Notes under the pieces: model-generated
What the model saw: the letters and a program-made list of their open reading frames with translations, nothing else
Told to the model about the DNA's origin: nothing
Database searches by the model: none
Translations under genes and position numbers: made by a program
Shown: in pieces, positions 1-8,696 of the stretch
Position numbering within the stretch: the stretch's first letter is position 1
Layout of the letters: every line of letters begins with the position of its first letter
Assembly: GCA_021603905.1 (NCBI GenBank)
Contig: BQIU01000021.1
Span: 1-51,838 of the forward strand
Reading direction: 5' to 3'
Source of the DNA: Nitrospirales bacterium
GTDB taxonomy: Bacteria > Nitrospirota > Nitrospiria > Nitrospirales > UBA8639
Length of the DNA: 51,838 bases

Positions 1-2
1 GT

Positions 3-104
3 ATTCCCTGTCATACGCCAGCGAGACAGTTGGCATCAAAAAAGACGGTCGATGCCGATAAATGGATTTATGCCTTTGGGTATCCCGTCCTTCAGAAGAA
101 GTAG
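3..104 (+). CDS. C-terminal fragment of an unidentified protein
   Basis: An open frame runs in from the left edge and stops at TAG 102-104, giving 33 residues with no start inside the window. The end of the peptide (DADKWIYAFGYPVLQKK) looks like an ordinary protein C-terminus, and the other two forward frames look less protein-like. A CHTP motif near the edge could be the end of a haem-binding CxxCH, but the residues before it lie outside the window. I do not recognise the family. Confidence 0.35.
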   Translation: MPCHTPARQLASKKTVDADKWIYAFGYPVLQKK

Positions 105-409
105 TGCGCTCCCATAGTGTGTGACTGTCGGTATAGAAAAAAGACGTTTGTTGAAGACTCGAACGGGTGTAAAGTCTTCGTTGTACTTTCAGTATTGCAG
201 GCAGTCAAATGCTTTGATCATATAGAAAGACGTGCCCTCGGTCTCACTGATTTTGAAGGATGGGACTGAGGGCGGGGTTACCTGATCATCCATACGTTAG
301 GTATATGAGTAAATGGGATAAGACTGTTCAGAGTGTGAAGGTGAGGCAATGAGTCGTGATGGTGAGGATGAAAATGGGGTGTCGTGTTGAGTCGTGGTCT
401 GGAAGACGG
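105..409. other. Intergenic stretch between two convergent gene ends
   Basis: No convincing gene is seen. The stretch lies between the 3' end of a plus-strand fragment and the 3' end of a minus-strand gene. Its one clear structure is the hairpin at 235-272. Confidence 0.5.
235..272. terminator. Hairpin between convergent genes, possible bidirectional terminator
   Basis: CCCTCGGTCTCA (235-246) pairs with TGGGACTGAGGG (261-272) over 12 positions including two G-U pairs, around a 14-nt loop. It sits between two gene ends. No run of T follows on either strand, so a Rho-independent terminator is only one reading. Confidence 0.4.
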
Positions 410-907
410 TTATTCACGATTTTTGGGTTCAGTCGGATTCTTCCCATCAGCCGATCGATCGCCCATTTTTCCAAACAAGTATCCAGCGATCGCTCCCATG
501 ATTCCGATCGACGCGGTCAGTTGTTGTTCGACATCTGCCAAGACCACGATGGCGATAGTTCCAAAGATGACAAAGACAAGGCCGCTGGCATAGATCACAT
601 CCTGAGCCGTGTAATCTTTACTCTTACTAATCACGAACAACATGATCATGAGAGAAATCATTCCGGCTATCGCCACACCGAGGGTGTGATATAACCGATT
701 TTGTTCTTTGAGTTGATTGAATTCAAAGGTATATTTATCTGCCTCTGAGAAAATTTCCTGTGCAGGCGATTCTTGGGGTGCTGGATATTGCGCGTCAATA
801 TCGATCCCGTTTGTTATTTCTTCTGCCAATACAAGCCCAAATGTACAGACGAAAATCCCTATGCAACAGACCAAGATGATTACAAGTTTGACGTGATCCT
901 TTCGCAT
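410..907 (-). CDS. Small multi-pass membrane protein of unknown function
   Basis: A protein of 165 residues that I do not recognise. It starts with a hydrophobic signal or anchor (about 7-28), has a polar stretch with a proline-rich patch (40-52), then three hydrophobic segments (about 77-95, 104-124 and 131-147) and a charged tail. The region between the anchor and the first helix (55-72) is likely extracytoplasmic. The gene follows the small exported-protein gene at 914-1246 on the same strand with a gap of only six bases, so the two probably form an operon and may act together at the membrane. Confidence 0.75.
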   Translation of the reverse strand: MRKDHVKLVIILVCCIGIFVCTFGLVLAEEITNGIDIDAQYPAPQESPAQEIFSEADKYTFEFNQLKEQNRLYHTLGVAIAGMISLMIMLFVISKSKDYTAQDVIYASGLVFVIFGTIAIVVLADVEQQLTASIGIMGAIAGYLFGKMGDRSADGKNPTEPKNRE

Positions 908-913
908 GGTCTC

Positions 914-1246
914 TTATCGTTCTTGGAGGATTTGGATGAGTTTGGAGTAATGCTGAATTTGTGAAAATTTTCGATCTTTTCTTGCCTGATCGACTTTCTT
1001 TTCGAGCGAGCTGATCATGGCATTCTTCTTCTTTAATGGCCAGCTCTGTGCGTCATCTCGAAATCGCCGATAGACGAGAGGTTCCTGCATTTTTCGAATA
1101 ACGGGGGCATTTTTTTGACTGGGTAGCTGAAACTTCCTCAGTTCTTCGCTGTTAACTGGCAAGGAAAACAGAAGTAGCCAGATAACCACGAATCCTGAAA
1201 AACCCACAATTCCGGTTGTCCCTCTGCCGTCTGTCCAACGATTCAT
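914..1246 (-). CDS. Small exported protein with a helical C-terminus
   Basis: A protein of 110 residues with no recognised family. A hydrophobic segment (about 12-30) ending in PVNS-EE looks like a signal peptide. The second half is strongly charged (KKKNAMISSLEKKVDQARKD) and probably forms a single long helix or coiled coil. The gene lies six bases upstream of the membrane-protein gene at 410-907, which suggests one transcript. A periplasmic or membrane-edge scaffold role is possible but unsupported by any motif. Confidence 0.7.
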   Translation of the reverse strand: MNRWTDGRGTTGIVGFSGFVVIWLLLFSLPVNSEELRKFQLPSQKNAPVIRKMQEPLVYRRFRDDAQSWPLKKKNAMISSLEKKVDQARKDRKFSQIQHYSKLIQILQER

Positions 1247-1421
1247 TGGGTCCCTCTGTGCAGATAATGTGACAGGTTCTCTGGGAACTTACTCATTTAA
1301 TCAAAAAAAGGCAATACACAAAGTCTTTGTAGTGTGTGACGTGTCAAAATTCATGCCACTTGTAATCTCAATGAGAAAGATAGAGTCTGATGGCACTAAA
1401 TCCTTTTTTCTCTCTTCCAAG

Positions 1422-2240
1422 TTACAGCAGACGTTTACTAGGTTCTTTCAATTGTCGTAAAAGATGCTTCGCCAAACTTTTCGTTGGTTGAGGACTATCA
1501 ACATATCTGAGTTGTAACAGGGGAAATCCTGCCTGTTTGCAAGCTAGTTTTAGTGAAGCTTCGGAAAAGTAAAACAAATGTTCGAGCTGGGATTCCGGGT
1601 AGTTCTTAATATCAGAAACGTACATGGGGCGTTTTTGCCAGCATTCGACATTTGGGACTTCAATTGCGATGACCCCGCCTTGTCGTAGCATACGTTTCAT
1701 TGTTCTCAGAACTTCGTGCGGGTCAGGCAAGTGTTCAAAAACATGCCAGAGGCTAATCACGTCGAATTTTCTGTCAGAAAATTCGACGTCTTGCAGCCGC
1801 CCAATAAAGATGTCGGTCATGCCCACCGTTGTTTTCGTATGGTGCGCATATTCATCAGACAGTTCCGTTCCAGAGACTGAAAATCCCGCTTCTCTGGCCA
1901 CAGCACAGAAATCCCCCATCCCGCACCCCACGTCCAGTAACAGGCCAGTGGAGACGTACTGCAGAATGTCATCCAGGCGTTCCTGATACAATTTCTTGAG
2001 ATAATATTGATTGTGATGAAACCATGCGCTGGCTGGCCCATTCTGTAAGAGTCCGGGCCTCGTATAGAGTTCTTTTAGGGTTTCAGGTCGAGGTTGAGGG
2101 CTTAAGAAAATCAGTTGACAGGTAGCGCATTGAAAATAGTTGAAGTCAGGGGCGTTCGTCAGTTGAGTAAATACACTGTTCTGACAGATTGCGCAGGATG
2201 TGATAGGTTCATGGTTCATGAAATGCACTTGGTACGTCAC
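1422..2240 (-). CDS. SAM-dependent methyltransferase with N-terminal zinc-finger motif
   Basis: A 272-residue class I methyltransferase. Near the N-terminus two CxxC pairs (CAIC at about 17-20, CATC at about 38-41) should form a zinc ribbon, as in C- and O-methyltransferases that act on sugars or cell-surface metabolites. The Rossmann domain shows motif I as LLDVGCGMGDF (about residue 102), an acidic SAM ribose-binding residue in GTELSDEY, and the post-motif stretch SLWHVFEHLPDP typical of the Methyltransf_23 type. The gene stands alone. Substrate cannot be read from sequence; a nucleotide-sugar or polysaccharide acceptor is a guess based on the domain combination. Confidence 0.85.
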   Translation of the reverse strand: MTYQVHFMNHEPITSCAICQNSVFTQLTNAPDFNYFQCATCQLIFLSPQPRPETLKELYTRPGLLQNGPASAWFHHNQYYLKKLYQERLDDILQYVSTGLLLDVGCGMGDFCAVAREAGFSVSGTELSDEYAHHTKTTVGMTDIFIGRLQDVEFSDRKFDVISLWHVFEHLPDPHEVLRTMKRMLRQGGVIAIEVPNVECWQKRPMYVSDIKNYPESQLEHLFYFSEASLKLACKQAGFPLLQLRYVDSPQPTKSLAKHLLRQLKEPSKRLL

Positions 2241-2311
2241 ATATCATTCAATGCAGGTCAAGGAGAAGGGGGAGATCATTAACTAAGTATTTGTCTTGTT
2301 CTAAAGAAAAG

Positions 2312-2791
2312 TTACTCAAGTTTCCCATCTATCCTGACTTGTTGTTTCGACTGTGTCATGAGGTAGTGCTCGAGGTGCTTGGCAAATAATTGTCGATTGC
2401 GTTGAGTCAGAGCTGATGGTCCGCCAGTCTCGATTCCGCTTGCCCGGAGTGTATCCATAAAATCTCTCATTGTCAGACGAGCTTGTATCGTATCGGGTGA
2501 ATGCATCTCGCCGCGTGGATCAAGCGCCTGTCCACCCTTGGCAATAACTTCAGCAGCCAGAGGAACGTCAGCCGTAATCACCAGATCTCCAGCTCTTAAC
2601 CTTTTGACGATTTCGGAATCGGCCACATCAAATCCATCGGCGACTTGAAGAGCGGAAATATAGTTTGATGATGGAATCGATAGCAGGCGATTAGCAACGA
2701 GTGTGACGGGAACAGCTGTTCGTTTAGCCGCTCGAAATAATATTTCCTTTATCACCTTAGGGCAGGCATCCGCATCAACCCAAATTGGCAT
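2312..2791 (-). CDS. yaiI: UPF0178 (YaiI/YqxD) family protein
   Basis: At 159 residues this has the normal family length. It opens with the hallmark WVDADACPK, has the conserved ADSEIVKRL and [11 protein letters not shown] strings, and carries ALDPRGE and ALTQRNRQ further on. The conserved acidic residues resemble a PIN/NYN-like nuclease centre (Asp in VDADAC, Asp in ITADVP), which suggests a role in RNA metabolism, but no activity is established for the family. The start is the ATG at 2789-2791. No partner gene is obvious. Confidence 0.92.
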   Translation of the reverse strand: MPIWVDADACPKVIKEILFRAAKRTAVPVTLVANRLLSIPSSNYISALQVADGFDVADSEIVKRLRAGDLVITADVPLAAEVIAKGGQALDPRGEMHSPDTIQARLTMRDFMDTLRASGIETGGPSALTQRNRQLFAKHLEHYLMTQSKQQVRIDGKLE

Positions 2792-2991
2792 CAGATCCTT
2801 TCATTGCTCAGGACGTGGCCAGGAAATTCTGACGTCTTTCGTGTACGTTCAAGCTCGAGCATGGTGGCGAGATTTTGACGGTATCTTTTCGTCGACGAGG
2901 CAAGACTACGCCTCGGGAAGAGAATATGCAAGAGACGCACGATAGAAAATGTTGGGATGTTCGTGAGGCTATCTGACATGCTGAAGTCTGT
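2792..2991. other. Intergenic region with a small hairpin
   Basis: The 200 bases between yaiI and the PepSY-like gene contain a 6-bp hairpin (CGAGGC, loop, GCCTCG) near 2896-2916. A 62-codon minus-strand frame overlaps the yaiI start as ATGA but has no ribosome-binding site and an unconvincing protein sequence, so I do not call it a gene. Confidence 0.4.
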
Positions 2992-3480
2992 TTATTTATC
3001 AGCGACCTCAATTTTACTGCCATCAGCCGAAACATCAATGTCTATAGTGCTTTCGCCAATCTGACCGACAAACTCATAGCTGACAACCTGCATACTTGCT
3101 GAATGACTGGCTTCGATGTAGGTGGGAATGAATCCTGGCAATTTTTTTTGAATGGCTTTCATGACGGCTCCGGGAACCATGTCCTTCTGAAATTCTATTT
3201 CAATCTCTTGAATTTCTCCGCTTGGAAACACATCATACTCAAATTTTCGGCCATCTTTGAATGTGCCTTGAATTTCATAGACAAAGCCGCCGCCAGGTTC
3301 GCTTTCGGTATTTGCACTACCGAACGTAGCCTCAGGGAATTGGGCTTGGGCATTTTGGATGATCGTCGCTGGGATGGTGCTGAGTTCAATTGGTGTCTCG
3401 ACGCCAGCCCAAGAATGCAAAGGCCGGTGCGTAATGATAAGGCAAACAGAAACAATGAATAGCCAGTAAATTTTATCCAT
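2992..3480 (-). CDS. Exported PepSY-like protein
   Basis: A protein of 162 residues with an N-terminal hydrophobic signal (about 5-24, cleavage near HSWAG). The mature part has two copies of a PepSY/DUF2874-like unit, each a helix followed by strands: IPATIIQNAQAQFP with FEYDVFPSGEI, and VPGAVMKAIQKKLPG with IDIDVSADGS. Such domains are usually periplasmic and are known as protein-binding or protease-inhibiting modules. It is the last gene after the nptA-type transporter and the coiled-coil protein, separated by 17 bases from the latter, so it probably belongs to that operon. Its role there is unknown. Confidence 0.75.
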   Translation of the reverse strand: MDKIYWLFIVSVCLIITHRPLHSWAGVETPIELSTIPATIIQNAQAQFPEATFGSANTESEPGGGFVYEIQGTFKDGRKFEYDVFPSGEIQEIEIEFQKDMVPGAVMKAIQKKLPGFIPTYIEASHSASMQVVSYEFVGQIGESTIDIDVSADGSKIEVADK

Positions 3481-3497
3481 GGATCGGTACGCTCCGT

Positions 3498-3743
3498 TTA
3501 TTTCCTCTGAGAGTTGACTGCCAATAACTCAGAAATTTCTTTTCGTAATAACTGCCAAAAGCCTTGAAGGTTTGAATATTTGTTGTTGACCTGATCTAAG
3601 TACACTTCCAGTTGCTCGATGGCTTCATGTTGTTCAGCCTCCCTTTCCTTTTTTAATTGCTGTTTGAGCTGGAGGAGAGTCTCTTCAAGTTCTTCAACTT
3701 TTTGCTCGAGCGCATGTTTGCGTGATGCGATTGTATTTAACAT
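3498..3743 (-). CDS. Small coiled-coil protein downstream of the phosphate symporter
   Basis: The start was set at 3743 because AGGAG (minus strand, 3751-3755) lies seven bases upstream. A longer frame would overlap the preceding gene and lacks such a site. The 81-residue product is almost entirely heptad-like and charged (KHALEQKVEELEETLLQLKQ), so it should form a coiled coil, and it has no signal peptide. It lies 22 bases after the Na/phosphate symporter gene on the same strand. That transporter lacks the PhoU-like tail some relatives carry, so a cytoplasmic accessory role is possible, but this is inference. Confidence 0.7.
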   Translation of the reverse strand: MLNTIASRKHALEQKVEELEETLLQLKQQLKKEREAEQHEAIEQLEVYLDQVNNKYSNLQGFWQLLRKEISELLAVNSQRK

Positions 3744-3765
3744 CGTAAATCTCCTAATTATGTGA

Positions 3766-4932
3766 TTACCAAGCAAATGCCTGACTGACGCCAATAAGCA
3801 TCATGGGGATGAGAAAAAAGACACCTCCAATGTACAATGCAACGTAGAGTTTTTTCCGCATCGCGATGTCAGACATTTTTTCGGCTGCCTGAATGGGAAT
3901 GTTTCGTAAAAAAGGAATGCCGTAAACTACGATCACTCCGGCGACATTGTAGACGAAATGGATCAGGGCGATTTGCAAAGCGAAAATAGCATTGACGCCC
4001 GTGACCGCTGTGGCAGCCAGTAATGCGGTGATGCATGTTCCAATATTGGCGCCTAAGGTAAAGGGATATATCTGACGTAAGCTGAATATCCCGCTGCCCG
4101 CTAATGGCACGATAAGGCTTGTCGTGGTAGAAGACGACTGGACGAGTACTGTGACGGCGGTGCCAGTGGCGATTCCTGTTATGGGACCCCGGCCAATGGC
4201 ACGATGAAGAATGTCTTTCGCACGACCGACCATGAGGACTTTGAGCAGTTTCCCGATCGCAGAGATGACGAAGAAAATCATTCCAATGCCGAAGGTGATG
4301 AGGAGGACTCCAGTGAGAACTTCAGAAAGGCCAATGCCTCCAAGCATGGTTTGAAGTGTTTGGATTGGGGGAGTGACGAGAGGCTTCATGAAATTTATCC
4401 CCTTCATAGACATAGAGTCGCCCCCAATCATAAAGCTGGAAAGGTAGGCCCCTGTTTTATGAAGTATGCCAAACATGATTTCGAGTGGCAAAAAAATTAC
4501 GACGCTAATCAAGTTGAAAAAATCATGAATGGTGGCTGCGGCGAAGGCACGCTTAAACTCGACGCCTTGCTTCACATGACCTAAGCTGACAATGGTATTG
4601 GTAATCGTGGTGCCAATATTTGCTCCCATGATCATCGGGATAGCAATCGCAACGGGCAATCCGCCGGCAACCAGTCCAACGATAATTGAGGAGACCGTGC
4701 TGGATGATTGAATAAGCGCTGTAGCGACCGTGCCAATGACCAGCGCCGTTAGGGGATTGCTTGCAAAGGAAAAGAGTTCCTTGGCTTCCCCTCCGGTAGC
4801 TGTCTTGAAGCCGCTTCCAATCATCCCGACGGCCACAAGTAAGAGATAAATGAGGGCCGTGACCATCAGCCATTGTTGATAGTTAGCTGACGTCGTCATG
4901 TGTTGTTGATCGTACGTTGTCGAAATAGACAT
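3766..4932 (-). CDS. nptA: Na+/phosphate symporter family protein (NptA type)
   Basis: A 388-residue membrane protein of the PNaS (Na/Pi-cotransporter) family. It has the family's inverted internal duplication: ALIQSSSTVSSIIVGL in the first half and VLVQSSSTTTSLIVPLA in the second, each followed by a GANIGTxIT motif (MGANIGTTITN and LGANIGTCITA). These QSSS motifs form the substrate and sodium path. No PhoU domain follows. A Shine-Dalgarno GGAG lies just before the ATG. It heads an apparent operon with the coiled-coil and PepSY-like genes. The likely role is sodium-driven phosphate transport across the inner membrane; direction (uptake or release) is not determined by sequence. Confidence 0.88.
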   Translation of the reverse strand: MSISTTYDQQHMTTSANYQQWLMVTALIYLLLVAVGMIGSGFKTATGGEAKELFSFASNPLTALVIGTVATALIQSSSTVSSIIVGLVAGGLPVAIAIPMIMGANIGTTITNTIVSLGHVKQGVEFKRAFAAATIHDFFNLISVVIFLPLEIMFGILHKTGAYLSSFMIGGDSMSMKGINFMKPLVTPPIQTLQTMLGGIGLSEVLTGVLLITFGIGMIFFVISAIGKLLKVLMVGRAKDILHRAIGRGPITGIATGTAVTVLVQSSSTTTSLIVPLAGSGIFSLRQIYPFTLGANIGTCITALLAATAVTGVNAIFALQIALIHFVYNVAGVIVVYGIPFLRNIPIQAAEKMSDIAMRKKLYVALYIGGVFFLIPMMLIGVSQAFAW

Positions 4933-5200
4933 GAAATTTCTCCGTATGGTGAACGGCTCAGAAAGGACGGCGGTGATACGATGTTTTTCACGCTTCCATT
5001 GTGCTACACCCTAAACACACACCGTTAAGAACGTGTTACGGATACGTGCAATTTATGTAAATAGTGAGTTGTCATAGACGAAGATGGAGAGTAAGGCCGT
5101 TTGACATTCGTCTGATGTCCTGCAAGATTGCAGAGGGTGGTAGGAAAACGTGAGGTCAGTCTCGAAGTGTTGACGTGACGAGAAATTGGTGGAGATGTGC

Positions 5201-6115
5201 ATGGACTATCAACGACTCTTTTCTGAAATAGCGTTTGAATTGACAAAAATCGACGATCTCGGCAACGTGGCGTCCTATATTCCTGAATTGCAAAATGTCG
5301 ATCCCAAGAAGTTTGGTATTCATTTGACCACTATTGATCAGCAGGATTATAGCTTTGGCGATGCCAACGAAAAGTTTTCTATTCAAAGTATTGCGAAGGT
5401 GTTAGCCCTGGCCTTGGCCTTTGAATTAGAAGATGATCAACTCTGGGATCGAGTCGGCGTTGAACCCTCTGGGAGCCCATTTAATTCGCTGGTGCAGTTG
5501 GAATACGAAAAGGGGATTCCGCGTAACCCGTTCATCAATGCCGGCGCTTTAGTGATTTCCGATATTCTGGTGAGTCGATTAAACAACCCTCAACGGGAGT
5601 TTCTTGAGTTCACAAGAAAAATTTCCGGAAATCCTCAGATCGACTACTGTTCGAGGATTGCTGAATCGGAACGACTGACGAGTTTTCGAAACGCTGCGCA
5701 CCTCAATTTAATGAAGTCCTATGGGAACATACAAAATGATATCGAGGCCGTGTTGGATTTTTATTGTCATCTGTGTTCCATTGAAATGACGTGCAAGGAA
5801 TTAGCTCAAGGCTATTTGTTTTTAGCCGCCAATGGCGTCAACCCGTTAACCAATGAACGCGTGCTTCGTGGCAGTAAAACGAAACGCATTAATGCCATTA
5901 TGCAGCTGTGCGGGTTTTATGATGAAGCAGGAGAGTTTGCTTTTAAAGTCGGATTGCCGGGGAAAAGTGGAGTGGGTGGGGGAATCATCGCCATCTACCC
6001 AGGGCACTACAGTATTGCGGTGTGGAGTCCCAAATTGAATAAAAAGGGGAATTCGTACAGAGGCATGCAAGTACTAGAGTTTTTTACGACCAGAACGAAA
6101 TCTTCAATCTTTTAA
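5201..6115 (+). CDS. glsA: Glutaminase A
   Basis: It hydrolyses L-glutamine to glutamate and ammonia in the cytoplasm. The 304-residue product matches the beta-lactamase-like glutaminase family in length. The catalytic S-x-x-K is Ser63/Lys66 in FSIQSIAKV, and NPFINAGAL, YCSRIAESER and LPGKSGVGGGI are family signatures. I chose ATG 5201 because GGTGGAG (5188-5194) sits six bases upstream; the frame is open from TTG 5186, but that start has no site. The gene stands alone between a divergent transporter operon and a repeat element that begins five bases after its stop. Confidence 0.95.
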   Translation: MDYQRLFSEIAFELTKIDDLGNVASYIPELQNVDPKKFGIHLTTIDQQDYSFGDANEKFSIQSIAKVLALALAFELEDDQLWDRVGVEPSGSPFNSLVQLEYEKGIPRNPFINAGALVISDILVSRLNNPQREFLEFTRKISGNPQIDYCSRIAESERLTSFRNAAHLNLMKSYGNIQNDIEAVLDFYCHLCSIEMTCKELAQGYLFLAANGVNPLTNERVLRGSKTKRINAIMQLCGFYDEAGEFAFKVGLPGKSGVGGGIIAIYPGHYSIAVWSPKLNKKGNSYRGMQVLEFFTTRTKSSIF

Positions 6116-6555
6116 CATTTATAGCGAATCCAATTAATTGCCAATTGGAAACCTAGGCGATGATCGTTGCATATCCCAGGTATTGTTGAAGGGCAGCCTA
6201 CGTTGAGCCCTGTTTTCCCTTTGGAGTGTCGATTGAAGTCGCCTAGACAGCGTAAAGCTACGCCTCAAGCATCGGAATGTATACCCGCTTGGATTTACTG
6301 ACAATGATTGACGTTTTCTCTCACGTATTGAATATCAAAGTTGGACAAGTTTGGGCTTTATCGTTTCGGTATAACTGAAGCGGCTATAACGTGTTTCATG
6401 TTCTCGCATGGGAAGTCAGGATTTGTGATTTTGCTATCGGTTGTCTCGTCATAAACGTGTATCCGTTTTGAAAAGGACGAATGGATGCCATGTATTGTGG
6501 GTAAATGTGCCGTTATATCGAGTCTGACCCCAAATGAAAATATAGATGGGTTGTG
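6116..6555. other. Long intergenic stretch holding a dispersed repeat and an AGTCTGACCCC motif
   Basis: No gene is seen in 440 bases. The stretch contains the CTATAG-type element described separately (6120-6389) and AGTCTGACCCC at 6521-6531. The latter recurs as GTCTGACCCC at 12130-12139 and as its reverse complement at 21480-21490. Confidence 0.5.
6120..6389 (+). repeat. Dispersed element, copy C (TATAGCGAATCCAA to TGAAGCGGCTATAA)
   Basis: The left end TATAGCGAATCCAATTA (6120) and the right end TATAACTGAAGCGGCTATAA (to 6389) match, in the same order and orientation, the two ends of the element at 22321-22509. The ends are imperfect inverted repeats of each other (13 of 18 positions). The interior differs from the other copies, so this may be a divergent or composite copy. 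No coding sequence lies inside. Confidence 0.45.
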
Positions 6556-7173
6556 TTAGGACGGAGTGGCCGTTCCCCAATAGTTGAAGGCGGCAAATTT
6601 AGGGCCATCTAGATACTGAGAGTCCATGGTCTGAATCGCAAAGCCTCCTTCTTCGAGGTAGCGGGGAATTGGACGATTAAGATGGCAGCCACCAGCAATC
6701 TTTTTCCACAGCGGCGTGAGTCTATTTTGCCAACGACAAACGCCTTCATCTGGCGCCGCGCCATGTTCACAGAAAATAAGTTGCCCGTCAGGTTTGAGAA
6801 CCCTGCGCATGTGTCGTAACGCTTTCTGCCAGTTTGGAATGGTACACAACGTATATGTGAGTAGGACGGTATCAACGCTTTCATTTCTCAGTGGTATTTC
6901 CTCTCCTGGTAAATCAAGCCAACGGACCTCAAAGGGTGCGTGTTCCAGGTTTGTCTGAGCTTTCTTGCGCATGCCTTCAGAGGGTTCTAGCCCCCACACC
7001 AGTTCAATATTTTTCGGGTCATAATAAGGAATATTTAAGCCCGAACCCATACCAACTTCTAGGACTCGACCTTTTGCCAGAGGGACAACTTTTTCTCGTT
7101 GCTGCTGAATGACTTTGAGTCCACAAGCACAATGTATGAGATGCGGTAAACAATATTGCTCGTACATGTTCAT
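6556..7173 (-). CDS. Class I SAM-dependent methyltransferase
   Basis: A 205-residue methyltransferase of the UbiE/PmtA-like Methyltransf_11 type. Motif I reads RVLEVGMGSGLNIPYY; the acidic residue after strand 2 is in WGLEPSEGM, and LLTYTLCTIPNWQKALRHM with RVLKPDGQLIFCEHG are the usual post-motif segments. A cysteine-containing start (HCACGL) and the GCHLNRPI stretch are shared by a METTL7/thiol-methyltransferase-like subgroup, so the substrate may be a phospholipid, quinone or thiol. GGGAG lies 11 bases before the ATG. It is divergent from the oxygenase gene. Confidence 0.82.
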   Translation of the reverse strand: MNMYEQYCLPHLIHCACGLKVIQQQREKVVPLAKGRVLEVGMGSGLNIPYYDPKNIELVWGLEPSEGMRKKAQTNLEHAPFEVRWLDLPGEEIPLRNESVDTVLLTYTLCTIPNWQKALRHMRRVLKPDGQLIFCEHGAAPDEGVCRWQNRLTPLWKKIAGGCHLNRPIPRYLEEGGFAIQTMDSQYLDGPKFAAFNYWGTATPS

Positions 7174-7343
7174 ATCGTTGAACTTCTCCCGGCCACTGAG
7201 CGGTTTGGTTTGACGTTAGTCTCTGTCCCAGATTGAATCCGACAAGATTGACTGTTCCATTTATTCAACCTGGTGAAAAGACCCATCTAGTGACATACTA
7301 TCACCTGATCTATCACGAGGGGTAGAATGAGTCATCAACGCTT

Positions 7344-8363
7344 ATGGCAAATCACATGGTTCCGATCGTCAATATAGAGTCACGAGGCAGCGGTGGCGTA
7401 AAGCGCCAAAAAATAATAGAGCAGATTGGTGAAGCCTGTCACGATTGGGGATTTTTTCAGATCACTGGACACGGGATATCTGAAGACTTAATCGCATGCG
7501 TCTGGCGCGAGACCAAGGGGTTTTTTGCGTTACCCACTTCCGCAAAAAATACAGTGGTGCGTACGAAGGAGAATGCACGAGGCTGGTATAACCGTGAACT
7601 GACCAAAACCTCTCGTGATATGAAAGAGGTCTTCGATTTTGGATACAAACCCTATCCAGAGCTTTCTGATCAGCACCCTTCAAATTGGACGCGTGATGGT
7701 TTTAATCGCTGGCCAGATGGAGAGCATTGTTCTAGTTTCCAGTCAACCATGTGGGAGTACTTTCAGGCGTGTGAGCGGATTGCGTTTGAATTACTTGACG
7801 TGATAGGGGAGGGGCTGGGTGTTGGTCCTGGTAGTCTGACTCAAGACTTTCGTGGTAAACATACCAGTTTCCTTCGGCTCAATTATTTTCCCAAACACGA
7901 TCCCGTCCATGTTGATCAACACGCTTCAGCAGAGGGACATCTGGGTATTCATCATCATTCTGATGCTGGTGCACTGACAGTGCTGCTTCAGGACCATGTC
8001 GGTGGTCTTGAGGTTTGCCTCAATAATGAATGGATTTCAGTGGACCCAGTAGAAGGTGCACTGGTGATCAATATTGGGGATATGATGCAAGTCTGGAGTA
8101 ATGATCGCTATCAGGCTCCACTTCATCGAGTGCGTGCCAGTGAAAACCGTGATCGGTATAGCTTGCCGTTTTTCTTTAACCCATCCTACGAGGCCGAATA
8201 TGCCCCTCTCGATGTCTTGACGAGTGAAGCATCTCCTCCAAAATATCGATCTATTAACTGGGGAGAGTTTCGATGGCAAAGGCAACAGGGCGATTACGCG
8301 AATTACGGTCAAGAAAACCAGATTGCAGACTATCGGATTCCCTCGAACATTTCTCAGAGATAA
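7344..8363 (+). CDS. 2-oxoglutarate/Fe(II)-dependent oxygenase, isopenicillin-N-synthase family
   Basis: A 339-residue non-haem iron enzyme with the N-terminal DIOX_N region (VPIVNIE ... GFFQITGHGIS) and the C-terminal jelly-roll. The iron triad is complete: His205 and Asp207 in HHHSDAG and His261 in PLHRV. Arg271-x-Ser273 (RYS) should bind the 2-oxoglutarate carboxylate. FNRWPDGEHC and the SFLRLNYFP stretch are typical of this family. Bacterial members hydroxylate or desaturate small molecules; the substrate is unknown. It stands alone. No strong ribosome-binding site lies at the right distance (GAGGGG is about 20 bases upstream), so the second ATG at 7356 is an alternative start. Confidence 0.85.
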   Translation: MANHMVPIVNIESRGSGGVKRQKIIEQIGEACHDWGFFQITGHGISEDLIACVWRETKGFFALPTSAKNTVVRTKENARGWYNRELTKTSRDMKEVFDFGYKPYPELSDQHPSNWTRDGFNRWPDGEHCSSFQSTMWEYFQACERIAFELLDVIGEGLGVGPGSLTQDFRGKHTSFLRLNYFPKHDPVHVDQHASAEGHLGIHHHSDAGALTVLLQDHVGGLEVCLNNEWISVDPVEGALVINIGDMMQVWSNDRYQAPLHRVRASENRDRYSLPFFFNPSYEAEYAPLDVLTSEASPPKYRSINWGEFRWQRQQGDYANYGQENQIADYRIPSNISQR

Positions 8364-8696
8364 GTCCATGGAGCTTGAGTGACTGTTCACAATGGTTGCT
8401 TGATACGCATGATGTGGCCATCATTCTTTCACCAGCTCGTTAACGAGTTTTTCGTTTCCGATCGTTGAGAGGCGCCGCAGATTGTGCCGACTCTTGCAAG
8501 AAGCGAATTGAGATTCATCTCGCTGTGTCTAATCATGTAGAGGGTTGATGATTGTGTTGACGGTACACGGGAATGATTGATAAGGGCAGACGAAGTTTCG
8601 ATTAGTTTTGTTAAAGCATCACGTGTTGTGAGATATTTGGCCGGGGAGAGGTGATTGCGGAAATTATAGAAGAATGAAAAGCCGTACGAATATCAA
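8364..8696. other. Intergenic region between two convergent genes
   Basis: There are 333 bases between the ends of the oxygenase gene and the MltF-like gene. I see no gene, clear terminator or repeat in it. Confidence 0.4.

Noticed and set aside
2791..2979. A 62-codon minus-strand frame ending at the yaiI start (ATGA overlap)
   Set aside because: There is no ribosome-binding site, the peptide has no protein-like pattern, and part of it is a hairpin.
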